A stretch of DNA of 64,000 nucleotides from Verrucomicrobiia bacterium (GTDB taxonomy: Bacteria; Verrucomicrobiota; Verrucomicrobiia; Palsa-1439), in assembly GCA_022072455.1 (NCBI GenBank), contig JAJVHY010000012.1, positions 169,236 to 233,235 of the forward strand, written 5' to 3'. Position numbers and translations under genes: made by a program. The notes beneath the pieces were generated by a model. That model saw only the letters and a list, made by a program, of their open reading frames with translations, was not told the DNA's origin and did not search any database. Below, piece by piece: positions 25,833-34,534 of this stretch; within the stretch, counting starts at the first letter, position 1, and every line of letters begins with the position of its first letter.

Positions 25833-27013
25833 GCTCTGCCGCCGTGTTCGAGTAAATGAACCGACCGGGCGATCACGATTTCTTCATCGGTGCGGATAAC
25901 GCGCACGGCGACCCGGCTCGCGGCGCGGGAAATCACCGATGCGTTGGCCGCGTTCTGTTGCTCATCAAGTTCGATCCCGAGAAACTCAAGCCCGTCGCAG
26001 ATACGACCGCGAATTGCCGGCATGTTCTCTCCAATGCCGCCGGTGAACACGAGCGTATCGAGGCCGCCCAGCGCGGCGGCGTATGCGCCGATCCATTTCT
26101 TAGCCAGATAACAAAATAGCGCGACGGCTTCGGCGGCGCGAACGTCCGCGCTTTCGTGCGCGAGCAAGTCCCGCATATCCGAACTGGTTTCCGACACGCC
26201 CAACAGTCCGGACTCGTGATTGACCATCTGGGTGAATCGCGCGGCCGTCATCTGTTCGCTACGCGCCAGGAACGCAATCAAGCCGGGGTCAATGTCGCCG
26301 GACCGTCGGCCCATCATCAACCCGGCCGTGGGCGTGAACGCCATGCTCGTGTCCACCGGCTGGCCGTCCCGCACCGCGGCCATGCTCGCGCCGTTGCCGA
26401 GATGCGCGAGGATGACCCGCCCGTGCATGCCCGGCTGTGACATCAGATACTCGTACGACAAGCCGTGAAAGCCGTAGCGTTGAACGCCCTGCGCTTCGTA
26501 CCGGCGCGGAATCGGCAGCAGCTTTGCCACGCGCGGCATGGCGCTGTGAAACGCCGTGTCGAAACAGGCGATCTGCGGCAGATGCGGAAACTTCGCCGCG
26601 AGCACTGCCATGAGCGCGATTGCGGCGGGGAGATGCTCCGGGTCAAACGCGCTGATGCGCCGCAGTTCCGTCAACATCGCGCCATCCACGCGCTGCGGAT
26701 GCCGGTAATTCGCTCCCCCATGCACCACGCGATGCCCCACCGCGCAGAACTCCTTGGCCGCAAGTTGATTCAACAGATGCTCCAAAGCCGCAACGTGATT
26801 CGCGACCGGCATTTCCGTGCGCTCGGTTGGCGTCATCAAGGCGGACTTCGCCGATCCGATCCGGTCGAACTTGCCGGAGAAAATTCGATGGGGCATCGCG
26901 TTTCCCTCGAAGACAGCGAACCGCAGGCTGGAAGAACCGGCATTGAGCACGAGCACAACGTTTTCCGTGCGCTTGGCAAGGTCGTCATCTGCCTGTCGTG
27001 AGGCTGTTGGCAT
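25829..27013 (-). CDS. ackA: Acetate kinase
   Basis: Makes ATP and acetate from acetyl phosphate. The 394 residues carry VLNAGSSSLRFAVFE (22-36), HRVVHGGANYRHP, the catalytic region ACFDTAFHSAMP, HLGNGASMAAVRDGQ and FTGGIGENMPAIR. Start ATG 27013 precedes a 20-residue N-terminal extension; no other Met fits. It is the first gene of ackA - Ca-type ATPase - xfp, which together form a phosphoketolase bypass giving one ATP per C2 unit without NADH turnover. Confidence 0.95.
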   Translation of the reverse strand: MPTASRQADDDLAKRTENVVLVLNAGSSSLRFAVFEGNAMPHRIFSGKFDRIGSAKSALMTPTERTEMPVANHVAALEHLLNQLAAKEFCAVGHRVVHGGANYRHPQRVDGAMLTELRRISAFDPEHLPAAIALMAVLAAKFPHLPQIACFDTAFHSAMPRVAKLLPIPRRYEAQGVQRYGFHGLSYEYLMSQPGMHGRVILAHLGNGASMAAVRDGQPVDTSMAFTPTAGLMMGRRSGDIDPGLIAFLARSEQMTAARFTQMVNHESGLLGVSETSSDMRDLLAHESADVRAAEAVALFCYLAKKWIGAYAAALGGLDTLVFTGGIGENMPAIRGRICDGLEFLGIELDEQQNAANASVISRAASRVAVRVIRTDEEIVIARSVHLLEHGGRA

Positions 27014-27180
27014 AAACGCTCACTCGTTCATCGGCTTGGCCCGTTTTATCACTCGGCGACTCCGCCCTCAAGCAATTGCGCCAACTCGCAGGGCAGCAAA
27101 TGGCCGCCGAGCACGGAGATCGCCCCGCTGATAGTGGGTGGGCGGGTGAATCATCGCGGCAGCCCGCCGATCAGTGTGAA

Positions 27181-27381
27181 TTACGAACGCCGATTGCCCT
27201 TGGGCGCGAGTTCGCGCTCGGCCTGCAACCAGTCATCCAAATCGCAACCGTGAGTGCCGCCACGCGCCAAGTAGATTTCGTGGGCGCGTTTGGCAATCTC
27301 TCCCTTGGCCGCCTGCATTGCGGGGTTGCTCGCGACTGGAGCGAGAACGTTGGTATTTGGTTGTTTCTTCTGTTTTGTCAC
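27181..27381 (-). CDS. DUF2934 family small protein
   Basis: A 66-residue protein with the DUF2934 core EIAKRAHEIYLARGGTHGCDLDDWLQAERELA (residues 28-59). Function is unknown. These small proteins are frequent next to stress and response regulator genes. It follows the receiver gene by 15 bases and probably shares its sigma-54-like promoter. Start ATG 27381 follows a GAGGACACC stretch. Confidence 0.85.
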   Translation of the reverse strand: MTKQKKQPNTNVLAPVASNPAMQAAKGEIAKRAHEIYLARGGTHGCDLDDWLQAERELAPKGNRRS

Positions 27382-27396
27382 GGTGTCCTCTCATTC

Positions 27397-27870
27397 TCAT
27401 TTCCGACTGTTAGTTTGGTTTTGGGCTTCGATAGATGCGCCTTCGCGCTGCGCTCGGGCCGGCGGGCGCAGCGGGTTGGAACGTCGGTGTTTCAAAGCGC
27501 GGCGCACCGCGTCGAGGAACATATCCATCTCCAGCGGTTTGCAAAGGTAGGCAATCGCCCCCTTGGCGCGGGACTTGTAGTAATCACCAAGGTCTCCAAA
27601 CGCTGTGATCAAGATCACCGGAAGATCCGGAACATCCGCTTGCAGGAGTTGGAGAAACTCCATGCCGCTAATATCCGGCATCACCACATCGGTAATGACC
27701 AGGTCAAACATCGCCTCGTTGCCGGCGAGACAACGGGCGGCGCTGGTCACGTCGGGATGGGCGGTAACGGAATAGCCTTCGTGCTGCAACAGCTTTGTTA
27801 TCGCCACACGCAATTCATCATCATCGTCCACCACGAGAATCCGGATGTCTTCGTTGGGTGTTTCCTTCAT
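27397..27870 (-). CDS. Receiver-only response regulator (sigma-54 group, copy 3)
   Basis: A 157-residue receiver: DDDDE (15-19), phosphoacceptor D61 in VITDVVMPD, LITAFGD near 88, K111 in LCKPLE, then a basic Arg/Pro/Gln-rich tail of about 25 residues without a recognisable output domain. It is a close paralogue of 5950-6357, 21 kb away. The ATG at 27870 is two bases after the predicted transcript start. It lies just after the operon of the histidine kinase, NtrC-like activator and KefB-like antiporter. Confidence 0.88.
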   Translation of the reverse strand: MKETPNEDIRILVVDDDDELRVAITKLLQHEGYSVTAHPDVTSAARCLAGNEAMFDLVITDVVMPDISGMEFLQLLQADVPDLPVILITAFGDLGDYYKSRAKGAIAYLCKPLEMDMFLDAVRRALKHRRSNPLRPPARAQREGASIEAQNQTNSRK

Positions 27871-27882
27871 GCCTGTCGCCTT

Positions 27883-27898
27883 AGCAACGACGATGCCA
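27883..27898 (-). promoter_or_regulatory. Predicted sigma-54 (-24/-12) promoter, copy 3
   Basis: Minus strand TGGCAT-CGTCG-TTGCT with ten bases between GG and GC. Predicted start is 27872, two bases before the ATG. It is almost the same as copy 1, and both flanks of the element are the best conserved part of the leader. Confidence 0.65.
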
Positions 27899-27941
27899 GC
27901 CGCGATTTACAGGGGTTTGCGCAGACAACAAGACCGGCAAC

Positions 27942-27987
27942 GCGACACGTTGCCGCACCGGCACTGGGCGCAGCGGCAAGTTGCCGC
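27942..27987 (-). promoter_or_regulatory. Tandem palindrome upstream activator element, copy 3
   Basis: GCGGCAACTTGCCGC (a perfect 7+1+7 palindrome) and GCGGCAACGTGTCGC on the minus strand, 16 bases apart, with TGCGCCCA in the spacer. Position is about -70 to -115 from the predicted start. It sits in the 126-base gap between the antiporter gene and the receiver gene. Confidence 0.62.
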
Positions 27988-27996
27988 AGGATAGAC

Positions 27997-30021
27997 TTAC
28001 CGGGAGGAAAGCAGATCGCGAGCAGCCGCGAGTTGGCTTTGCTGACCCAACAGCAGGACCCGGTCGCCGGCCAGCAGTTCGTCATCGGGACCGGGATTGA
28101 TGATGTTGTGGCCGCTCCGTTCGATGCCCACGACACTCGCGCCAGTTTTCGTGCGCAATTCCAATTCCCGGATCAGCTTGCCGGCGACCGATGCGCCCAT
28201 GGGAATCAATACGGCCTCCAGTTGTGCGCCCAACAGCGATGGCAACGGCGTGACGGCTGCCGGTTCCTCAAGTGCCGGGCGTTCGGCGAGAGTTTCTTGC
28301 AAAGCCGCTTGCGCCCGCGCGTGGATTTGTATGCAATACCGCCAGAGCAGAAACGCCACGAGCGCCAGAACCACCAATAACGCCGCCGAGGCCGGCCCGC
28401 GCGGCAGCAGCGTCGAACTCAACGCGAGCACCCACAGCGCAATCCCCACCGTCCCGGCTAGAAAGACCGTATGATACACAACGCGGCGGACCGCCGTCGT
28501 CGTCGCGCGCGCGCCACCGGCCATTTCCGACAACAACATCGCCAGCGCCTGTAGTTTCCGCACCGCCGCAATCAACGCCGGTAACGCAATGACACCGGCC
28601 GCCAGCCACACCAATCCGTTCGCTCGACCGAGCATGACCGGCGCGTTCGGCCACCAACGTTCCGCGCGCGGCGCGAGCGCCACCGCCGCCAGAAACGCGC
28701 CGCTGGCCAACAGCACGTTGAGCGCAATTTGCCACGACCAGCGCCGCACAAAACGGCGGCTGGGATGTTCGCCCTGCGTGGACTGCACCCGCCGCACCCA
28801 CTGGCTGTACACATTCAGCGCATTCACCAACCACGCGGGCGCGGTTCGATCAAACGCCGCGACGACCGAGTCCGAACTCCGAATCAGATACGGCGTCAAC
28901 AACGTGGTGATCGCTGAGACCGAGACGGCGATGGGATACAAAAACTCGCTCATCGCCTTCAACGACAATCCCAGCGTCGCGATGATGAATGAAAACTCGC
29001 CGATTTGCGCCAGCCCCATGCCGACCCGCAACGACGTGCGCGTGTCGTGCCCAACAATAAACACCCCGACCGCGTCCGCCACGATCTTGCACAGCAGCAC
29101 CGCCAGCGTGATGACGGCCACCGGCACCCAGTGTTGCGCAATCAGGTGCGGATCAATCATCAGCCCGACCGTCACGAAAAACACCGCGCTAAACATATCG
29201 CGTACCGGCTCGACCAACGCCGTGATCCGATGGATTTCCCGCGCCTCGGCGATGATCGCCCCGATGACAAACGCGCCCAGCGCCACGCTGTAACCGAACT
29301 TGACCGCCAGCAGCGATACGCTGAAACACAACCCGATTACCGTCATCAACAGCATTTCGTTGCTCTTGAACCGCGCCGCATAACCGAGCAGCCGTGGCAC
29401 GGTCAGCAATCCCAACACCAGCGTCACCACCAGAAAAATGGTCAGCCGCCCGGTCGCCCACAGCACATCGCCGGCCGCCAGTGTGCCCGTGGTGGCGATG
29501 CCGGACAGCAACGCAATCATCACCATCGCCAGCACGTCCTCGACGATCAGAATGCCAAATATCAATTGCGCGAACTTCTCTTTGCCACGCCCCATTTCAT
29601 TCAGCACCTTGATGATGATTGTCGTGGACGACATGGAAAGCATCGCCGCCAGAAACAGGCAATCCATCGTCTTCCAGCCAAACCACCGTCCAATCAAATA
29701 CCCGACCCAGCCCATCGAGATCACCTCGGTCAACGCCCCGACAAACGCCGTGACCCCGACCTTCCGCAACCGGCCAAGGTTGAACTCCAACCCCAGCGCG
29801 AACATCAAGAACACCACGCCCAACTCCGCCAAAGTCTCGATGGATTGCCGGTCCGCAATCAACTGGAACGGCGGCGTGTGCGGCCCAATGATTGCCCCGG
29901 CCAGGATATAGCCCAACACCACCGGCTGTCGCAGTTGCCGGAACAGCAGCGTCACCGCCGCCGCCACCACCATCACGACGGCGAGATCTTGCAACAACGT
30001 GTTCGCGTGGGCGGCGCTCAT
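27997..30021 (-). CDS. CPA2-family cation:proton antiporter with TrkA-C domain (KefB/Ybal-like)
   Basis: A 674-residue inner-membrane antiporter. Residues about 1-390 form the Na/H exchanger domain (about 12 helices; QPVVLGYILAGAIIGPHTPP near 30, KFGYSVALGAFVIGAIIAE near 255). Two more hydrophobic segments follow, and residues about 590-674 are a TrkA-C/RCK_C domain (VLIPMGASVAGKLIRELELR ... GDRVLLLG). It likely exchanges K+ or Na+ for protons. Start ATG 30021 overlaps the activator gene stop (ATGA); a much longer in-frame extension upstream is only the antisense-free shadow of that gene. Confidence 0.9.
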   Translation of the reverse strand: MSAAHANTLLQDLAVVMVVAAAVTLLFRQLRQPVVLGYILAGAIIGPHTPPFQLIADRQSIETLAELGVVFLMFALGLEFNLGRLRKVGVTAFVGALTEVISMGWVGYLIGRWFGWKTMDCLFLAAMLSMSSTTIIIKVLNEMGRGKEKFAQLIFGILIVEDVLAMVMIALLSGIATTGTLAAGDVLWATGRLTIFLVVTLVLGLLTVPRLLGYAARFKSNEMLLMTVIGLCFSVSLLAVKFGYSVALGAFVIGAIIAEAREIHRITALVEPVRDMFSAVFFVTVGLMIDPHLIAQHWVPVAVITLAVLLCKIVADAVGVFIVGHDTRTSLRVGMGLAQIGEFSFIIATLGLSLKAMSEFLYPIAVSVSAITTLLTPYLIRSSDSVVAAFDRTAPAWLVNALNVYSQWVRRVQSTQGEHPSRRFVRRWSWQIALNVLLASGAFLAAVALAPRAERWWPNAPVMLGRANGLVWLAAGVIALPALIAAVRKLQALAMLLSEMAGGARATTTAVRRVVYHTVFLAGTVGIALWVLALSSTLLPRGPASAALLVVLALVAFLLWRYCIQIHARAQAALQETLAERPALEEPAAVTPLPSLLGAQLEAVLIPMGASVAGKLIRELELRTKTGASVVGIERSGHNIINPGPDDELLAGDRVLLLGQQSQLAAARDLLSSR

Positions 30022-31370
30022 TTGCCGCTTGAATACCGGCGTTCGAGCGTGCGGCGCGACAGGCCGAGCATCTTCGCCGCCTTCGCTTTCACACCCCGGC
30101 AATACTGAAGCGTCTCGCGCACGATGCGTTCTTCGGCCTCGGCCAGCGGTGTCCCGAACGGAATGATCATCGCCGAGCCGACCGGCACGGCGCTCGTGCC
30201 GGTGGGTGCGGCGAGTTGGAATGTCAGAATGCTGTCGCCGGTAGCCATCGCGATGGCGCGTTGGACGGCGTTCTCCAGTTCGCGCACGTTGCCGGGCCAG
30301 TGGTGGGCGAGCAACTCGTCCATCGCTCCCGGCGCGATTACCGTGACCGGCTTCTGCAACCGCGCGGCGTGCTTGGCCAGAAAATGATTCGCCAAGACCG
30401 GGATGTCCTCGCGCCGGTCGCGCAACGGCGGCACGGAGACGCTCATCACGTTGAGCCGGTAAAACAGGTCTTCCCGGAATTTCTTCTCCGCAATCGCCTG
30501 CGCCAAGTCCACGTGCGTGGCGCTGACCAGCCGCACGTCCACCCGCAGTTCCTTCGTGCCGCCGACGCGCTGGAACGAGCCGTCCTGCAACACGCGCAGC
30601 AGTTTCGCCTGCAATGCCGTGCTCATCTCCGCAATTTCGTCGAGAAACAGCGTGCCGCCATCCGCCAACTCGAACCGACCGGGCTTGCTCGCGACTGCGC
30701 CCGTGAACGCGCCGCGCTCGTAGCCGAACAACTCGCTCTCCAGCAGATGTTCCGGTATGGCCGCGCAACTGATTTTCACCAGCGGCTTGTCCCGGCGCGC
30801 GCTCAATTCGTGCAGCGCGTTGGCGACGAGTTCCTTGCCGGTGCCGCTCTCGCCGCGCAACAAGACGCTCACGTCCACGGTGGCGATCCGGCGAATCAGC
30901 GCCTTGAGATCGCGCATGACGGCGCTCGTGCCCACCAACGCTTCCTCGCCGCTTTGTTTCTGGAGTTGCTCCCGCAGTTGGCGGTTCTCGGCGGCGAGTT
31001 GTCGGCGTTCCAACCCGCGCGCGATGGCCTTGAGCAGGACCGGCGGGTCGAACGGTTTCTCGATGAAATCATACGCGCCGAGCCGCATCGCTTCGACGGC
31101 AGTCTCAATCGTGCCGTGGCCGGTAATCACAATCACTTCGAGGCCGGGGCGCAATTGTCGGGCGCGCGTGAGCACCTCGATCCCGTTCCCATCCGGCAGA
31201 AACAAATCCGTGATCAGCAAATCCACATTCTCGTCCGCGAGACTGGCCAACCCCGCTGCGGCTGTCGCGCACGTCGTGATCCAGTAGCCTTCGCGCACCA
31301 CTGTCTTCTGGGCGGCAAGGCGGATTTCTTCCTCGTCGTCAATCAACAGAATGTTGCCGCGTGTTGCCAT
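30018..31370 (-). CDS. NtrC-family sigma-54-dependent response regulator
   Basis: A 450-residue enhancer-binding protein. Receiver domain 1-120 with D55 (LLITDLFLPDG) and K105; AAA+ domain with Walker A GESGTGKE (173-180) and the sigma-54 contact loop GAFTGA (220-225); C-terminal Fis-type helix-turn-helix (VKAKAAKMLGLSRRTLERRY). It activates RpoN promoters when phosphorylated, most likely by the kinase encoded one base upstream. It is the only such activator in the window and a natural candidate to bind the tandem palindromes in front of the receiver genes. Confidence 0.95.
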   Translation of the reverse strand: MATRGNILLIDDEEEIRLAAQKTVVREGYWITTCATAAAGLASLADENVDLLITDLFLPDGNGIEVLTRARQLRPGLEVIVITGHGTIETAVEAMRLGAYDFIEKPFDPPVLLKAIARGLERRQLAAENRQLREQLQKQSGEEALVGTSAVMRDLKALIRRIATVDVSVLLRGESGTGKELVANALHELSARRDKPLVKISCAAIPEHLLESELFGYERGAFTGAVASKPGRFELADGGTLFLDEIAEMSTALQAKLLRVLQDGSFQRVGGTKELRVDVRLVSATHVDLAQAIAEKKFREDLFYRLNVMSVSVPPLRDRREDIPVLANHFLAKHAARLQKPVTVIAPGAMDELLAHHWPGNVRELENAVQRAIAMATGDSILTFQLAAPTGTSAVPVGSAMIIPFGTPLAEAEERIVRETLQYCRGVKAKAAKMLGLSRRTLERRYSSGK

Positions 31371-31371
31371 G

Positions 31372-32469
31372 TCAGCGTCTGCGCTCCTGTGGAAAACGAA
31401 TGATAAACGTCGTGCCCTTGCCGAGCACGCTCTCGCAATCAATGCGCCCGCCATTCTCGATAATGATCTGCTGCGTGAGCGGCAGGCCGAGACCGGTGCC
31501 GGTTTTCTTCGTGCTGAAGAACGGCTTGAAAATATCGCGGCGCTGTTCCTCGGTCATGCCCTTACCGGTATCGGCAATCTTGACCACCGTGTCCGCGCCT
31601 TCGCGGGCGGTGGAAACCGTCAACGTGCCGCCGCCGCTCATCGCTTCGTTGGCGTTGACGACGCTGTTCAGGAGCGCCTGCCAAAACTGATCGGCGTCAA
31701 GGCGCACCGGCGGGATCGTTTCATCGAAATCGGTTTTCACCGTCACCCCGGCGGCCTCGAACTCGGGTCGCATGAACAACAGTTTCTGGCGCAACAAATC
31801 ATTCAATGATACCGGCTCACGACGGGATTTTGAGACACGCGCAAACTTCAGATAGTCTTGTGTGACGCGCTGAATACGCCGCAATTCCGAATCAATGGAC
31901 TGCAACAGAGAGCGCGCTTCGTTGCCGGCCGCGAGGTTGTCCTTGCTCAACGCTTCGATTTCATAGCGCACCAAGCCGACATTCAGCTTGATCGAACTGA
32001 GCGGGTTGCGAATTTCGTGGGCGAACTTGGCCGACATTGTGCCGATCAATGCGTGGCGCTCGGTTTCCTCCTGCCGTTCGCGCTCCGTGATGTCTTGGAT
32101 GACGGCCAGGAAACCACGCGGCAGCTTCGTCACCACTGCCAACGACCAAAACCGGGAGCCGTCTGCACGTACGCGCCAGCCTTCATCTTCCCAGCGGCCT
32201 CCAGTCGCCGCCACACGCAGCGCCTGCGCCGGCTTGCCGCGCTCCACGTCTTCGCGCGGATACAGCCGCGAGAAATGGTGGCCGACGATCTCCGTCACAA
32301 CATGCCCCAGCAATCGCTCTGCACCCTTGTTCCAATTGGCTATACACCCGTCTGGGCCGAGCATGAACACCGCGTAACCCCGGAGTCCCTCGACAAGCAA
32401 CCGAAGCTGCGCCGCGTTCATTCCCTTCTGTTTGGTTTGCGTTCTCATCATCGCGTCAGCGCTCATCAT
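31372..32469 (-). CDS. PAS-domain sensor histidine kinase (NtrB-like)
   Basis: A 365-residue soluble kinase with no membrane segment: PAS domain (about 22-130, GYAVFMLGPDGCIANWNKGAERLLG, ending VIQDITERERQ), phosphorylated H151 in the H-box AKFAHEIRNPLSSIK, then HATPase motifs N (NSVVNANEAM), G1 (ADTGKGM), F (FKPFFSTK) and G2 (GTGLGLP). It should sense a cytoplasmic redox or ligand signal and phosphorylate the NtrC-like protein that starts one base after its stop. Several Met codons lie in the first 17 residues; the first was kept because none has a clear ribosome site. Confidence 0.93.
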   Translation of the reverse strand: MMSADAMMRTQTKQKGMNAAQLRLLVEGLRGYAVFMLGPDGCIANWNKGAERLLGHVVTEIVGHHFSRLYPREDVERGKPAQALRVAATGGRWEDEGWRVRADGSRFWSLAVVTKLPRGFLAVIQDITERERQEETERHALIGTMSAKFAHEIRNPLSSIKLNVGLVRYEIEALSKDNLAAGNEARSLLQSIDSELRRIQRVTQDYLKFARVSKSRREPVSLNDLLRQKLLFMRPEFEAAGVTVKTDFDETIPPVRLDADQFWQALLNSVVNANEAMSGGGTLTVSTAREGADTVVKIADTGKGMTEEQRRDIFKPFFSTKKTGTGLGLPLTQQIIIENGGRIDCESVLGKGTTFIIRFPQERRR

Positions 32470-32520
32470 ACGCCCGCCAACCTAACCGACGCAAGCCGCC
32501 CGGATTCTTCTCCTCTTTCA

Positions 32521-32989
32521 TCAAGCGAGCCGTAACACCCACGCGATCTGGCGTTGCCGGGTTGTCGGCGGCCGGGAACAGACGGTCGTGTCGTCGAAAC
32601 CAGACAACACAGCATCGCGACGCGTCGGCGCTTCCGGAAAATGCAAATGCAACTCCGGTGACACCCAGCCGATCCGCCGCTTCAACGCCCACACGCTCTC
32701 CCGGTCACCGCGCCGCCGCCGGTGCGTTACCGGCGACACACTTCTGTTGTTCGAATGACACATGCGCCACCGCCCCGTCCGGCCCGTGGCATTCACCGCG
32801 AACGACCGGCACCGCGCCGGTCAGGCCGCTCGCGAACAGCGTCTTGCCGGAGCCGTTCGGCCCGATTAGCGCCCAGTGTTCGCCGCGCCGAAAAATCCAG
32901 TTGGTGTTGCGAAACAACAACCGGTCGCCAACCCGCAGGCTGGCACCGGTCAGTTCAACGAATGGCGGTGAAACGGTTCTGGCCATCAC
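32521..32989 (-). pseudogene. Decayed double-ABC ATPase (ModF/PhrA-like)
   Basis: The first 70 residues encode the start of a cytosolic double-ABC ATPase: FRRGEHWALIGPNGSGKTLF (Walker A), then VAHVSFEQQK. After that the first cassette is missing, and in another frame the second cassette appears (GDRESVWALKRRIGWVSPELHLHFPE ... AVLSGFDD), ending early at TTRQRQIAWVLRLA. The signature and Walker B motifs are absent. Internal deletion, frameshift and truncation make this a clear pseudogene. A TATAAT element lies just in front of its start at 32995-33000. Confidence 0.8.
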
Positions 32990-33076
32990 ACCGGATTATA
33001 CCACCGCGCGTCCCGGATTGACGCTGGTCAATAATCCCGTCACTTTGCCGGGCATGGCGGGCGCAGTTGCATTATA

Positions 33077-33301
33077 GTGACGAGCATGAGTTCCTTTTCC
33101 TGTCCGCATTTTGATGTCGCCAATGACTATTGCCTGCGGCTGCGAACCGACTGCGTGCCGGGGCGCAAGGGGTGCGTGTTGCCGGCCGACACCGGGTTTC
33201 TGATTCCCGCGGAAGAGCGGGTGCGGATGCTGGAAGAAGAAAAAAGAAAACAACGGGCTTCAACCCCGCCGGAGAATCGAAAAGGAATGTCCACACCATG
33301 A
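33077..33301 (+). CDS. Small four-cysteine protein of unknown function
   Basis: About 71-74 residues, starting with GTG 33077 or, more likely, ATG 33086. Counting from the ATG, cysteines are at 6, 16, 23 and 30 (CPHFDVANDYC, TDCVPGRKGC), a spacing able to hold a zinc ion or an Fe-S cluster. The rest is charged (EERVRMLEEEKRKQR). I do not recognise the family. Its stop overlaps the start of the next gene by four bases (ATGA), so it is translated together with the PLP enzyme. It is the first gene after the strand switch. Confidence 0.65.
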   Translation: MTSMSSFSCPHFDVANDYCLRLRTDCVPGRKGCVLPADTGFLIPAEERVRMLEEEKRKQRASTPPENRKGMSTP

Positions 33302-34482
33302 GTTCTTCGGATCGCCATCTGGCAACCATCTGCGCGCACGCCGGGACGCCCGGCAAAGAGTCCCGCGCCGGCAATGCGCCGTTTATCCCGCCGATTGTGC
33401 AAACCACGCTGTTCGATCTCGGCACGACTGCCGACGCCGAGGCGTTGTTTGCCGGGCGGCAACCCGGCTACACGTACACCCGGTTTGGCAATCCCACGGT
33501 GGAACGCCTTGCCGAAGTGCTGGCGCAATTGGAAGCGGGCGCGGGCGCACTGATCACGGCCTCGGGTAACGCAGCGGCATTGTGCGCGCTGACCGCCGCG
33601 TTGCGCGGGAAGGATGACCGGATTGTCACGCACCCGGACGTTTACGGCGGCACGCTGGAATTGCTGCGCATCTTCACGGAACGCTACCGGGTGCCGGTCG
33701 AGATTGTTGATCCGGCGCGGACCGTCGAGTGGCATGCGGCGCTCGCTCGCGCGTCGGTAGTACTGATCGAAACGCCCTCCAATCCGCTGCTCAGACTGCT
33801 CGACCTCGCCGCCACGGCGGAGCGCGCCCATGCCGCGGGCGCGCAACTGATCGTGGATAACACCGTCGCGACGCCATACAACCAGCAGCCGTTCCAGTTT
33901 GGCGCAGACTGGATTGTTCATTCCGCCAGCAAATACTTGAATGGGCATTCGGATATGATTGGCGGTTGTCTCATCCGACGCGCACCACTGACCGCGACGC
34001 ATCGCACCATCCATAAAAACCTCGGCGGAACAGTCAACGCGCTCGACGCCTGGCTGATGCTGCGCGGACTACGCACGTTTACTCTGCGCATGGAAGCGCA
34101 CAACCACAACGGCGCGGCCGTGGCCGACTGGCTCACGCGCCATCCGGCCGTCAGCCACGTGCATTACCCCGGTCTCCCGACGCATCCCCAAGCGGCGCTG
34201 TTTCGCCAACAGATGCGCGCCGGTGGGGCGTTGCTCTCATTTGAACTCCACGGCGGTGCCGACGCCGCGTGCCGGTTTCTGGACCGCATCCAACTGATTG
34301 TGCACGCGGTCAGTCTGGGCGGCATGGAAAGTTTGGCGACGCGTCCGGCGGCCACCAGTCACCGCGGGCTGACGGCGACGCAACGGCAGGCCGCCGGAAT
34401 GGGTGATTCCTTGGTCCGGTTGTCGGTCGGCACGGAGGCGCTGGAGGACATCCTTACCGACTTGGAGCAGGCGCTACGGTAA
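33298..34482 (+). CDS. Cys/Met metabolism PLP-dependent enzyme (O-acetyl/succinylhomoserine sulfhydrylase or gamma-lyase type)
   Basis: A 394-residue fold-type I PLP enzyme. YTRFGNPTVERLAEVLAQLE (60-79) and SGNAA (89-93) are typical. The PLP aspartate is in VDNTVATPYNQ (about D187), and the Schiff-base lysine is K212 in HSASKYLNGHSD. GGMESLATRPAATSH near the end binds the substrate carboxylate. The family includes cystathionine gamma-synthase, homocysteine synthase and methionine gamma-lyase; sequence alone does not separate them here. Start ATG 33298 overlaps the small Cys protein. A second copy of its 3' end lies at 36944-37051. Confidence 0.9.
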   Translation: MSSSDRHLATICAHAGTPGKESRAGNAPFIPPIVQTTLFDLGTTADAEALFAGRQPGYTYTRFGNPTVERLAEVLAQLEAGAGALITASGNAAALCALTAALRGKDDRIVTHPDVYGGTLELLRIFTERYRVPVEIVDPARTVEWHAALARASVVLIETPSNPLLRLLDLAATAERAHAAGAQLIVDNTVATPYNQQPFQFGADWIVHSASKYLNGHSDMIGGCLIRRAPLTATHRTIHKNLGGTVNALDAWLMLRGLRTFTLRMEAHNHNGAAVADWLTRHPAVSHVHYPGLPTHPQAALFRQQMRAGGALLSFELHGGADAACRFLDRIQLIVHAVSLGGMESLATRPAATSHRGLTATQRQAAGMGDSLVRLSVGTEALEDILTDLEQALR

Positions 34483-34534
34483 TCGCAACCAACCTGAACT
34501 AACTCTGACAATCGCAGTAAAGCTTGCCGGAAGA

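Noticed and set aside
30022..30768. N-terminal extension of the antiporter frame
   Set aside because: It runs out of frame through the NtrC-type activator gene and is Arg/Gly-rich; the true start overlaps that gene's stop at 30021.
33050..33076. TGGCGGGCGCAGTTGC upstream of the small Cys protein as a sigma-54 promoter
   Set aside because: There are eleven bases between GG and GC instead of ten, the -24 box is poor, and it ends at the start codon without paralogue support.
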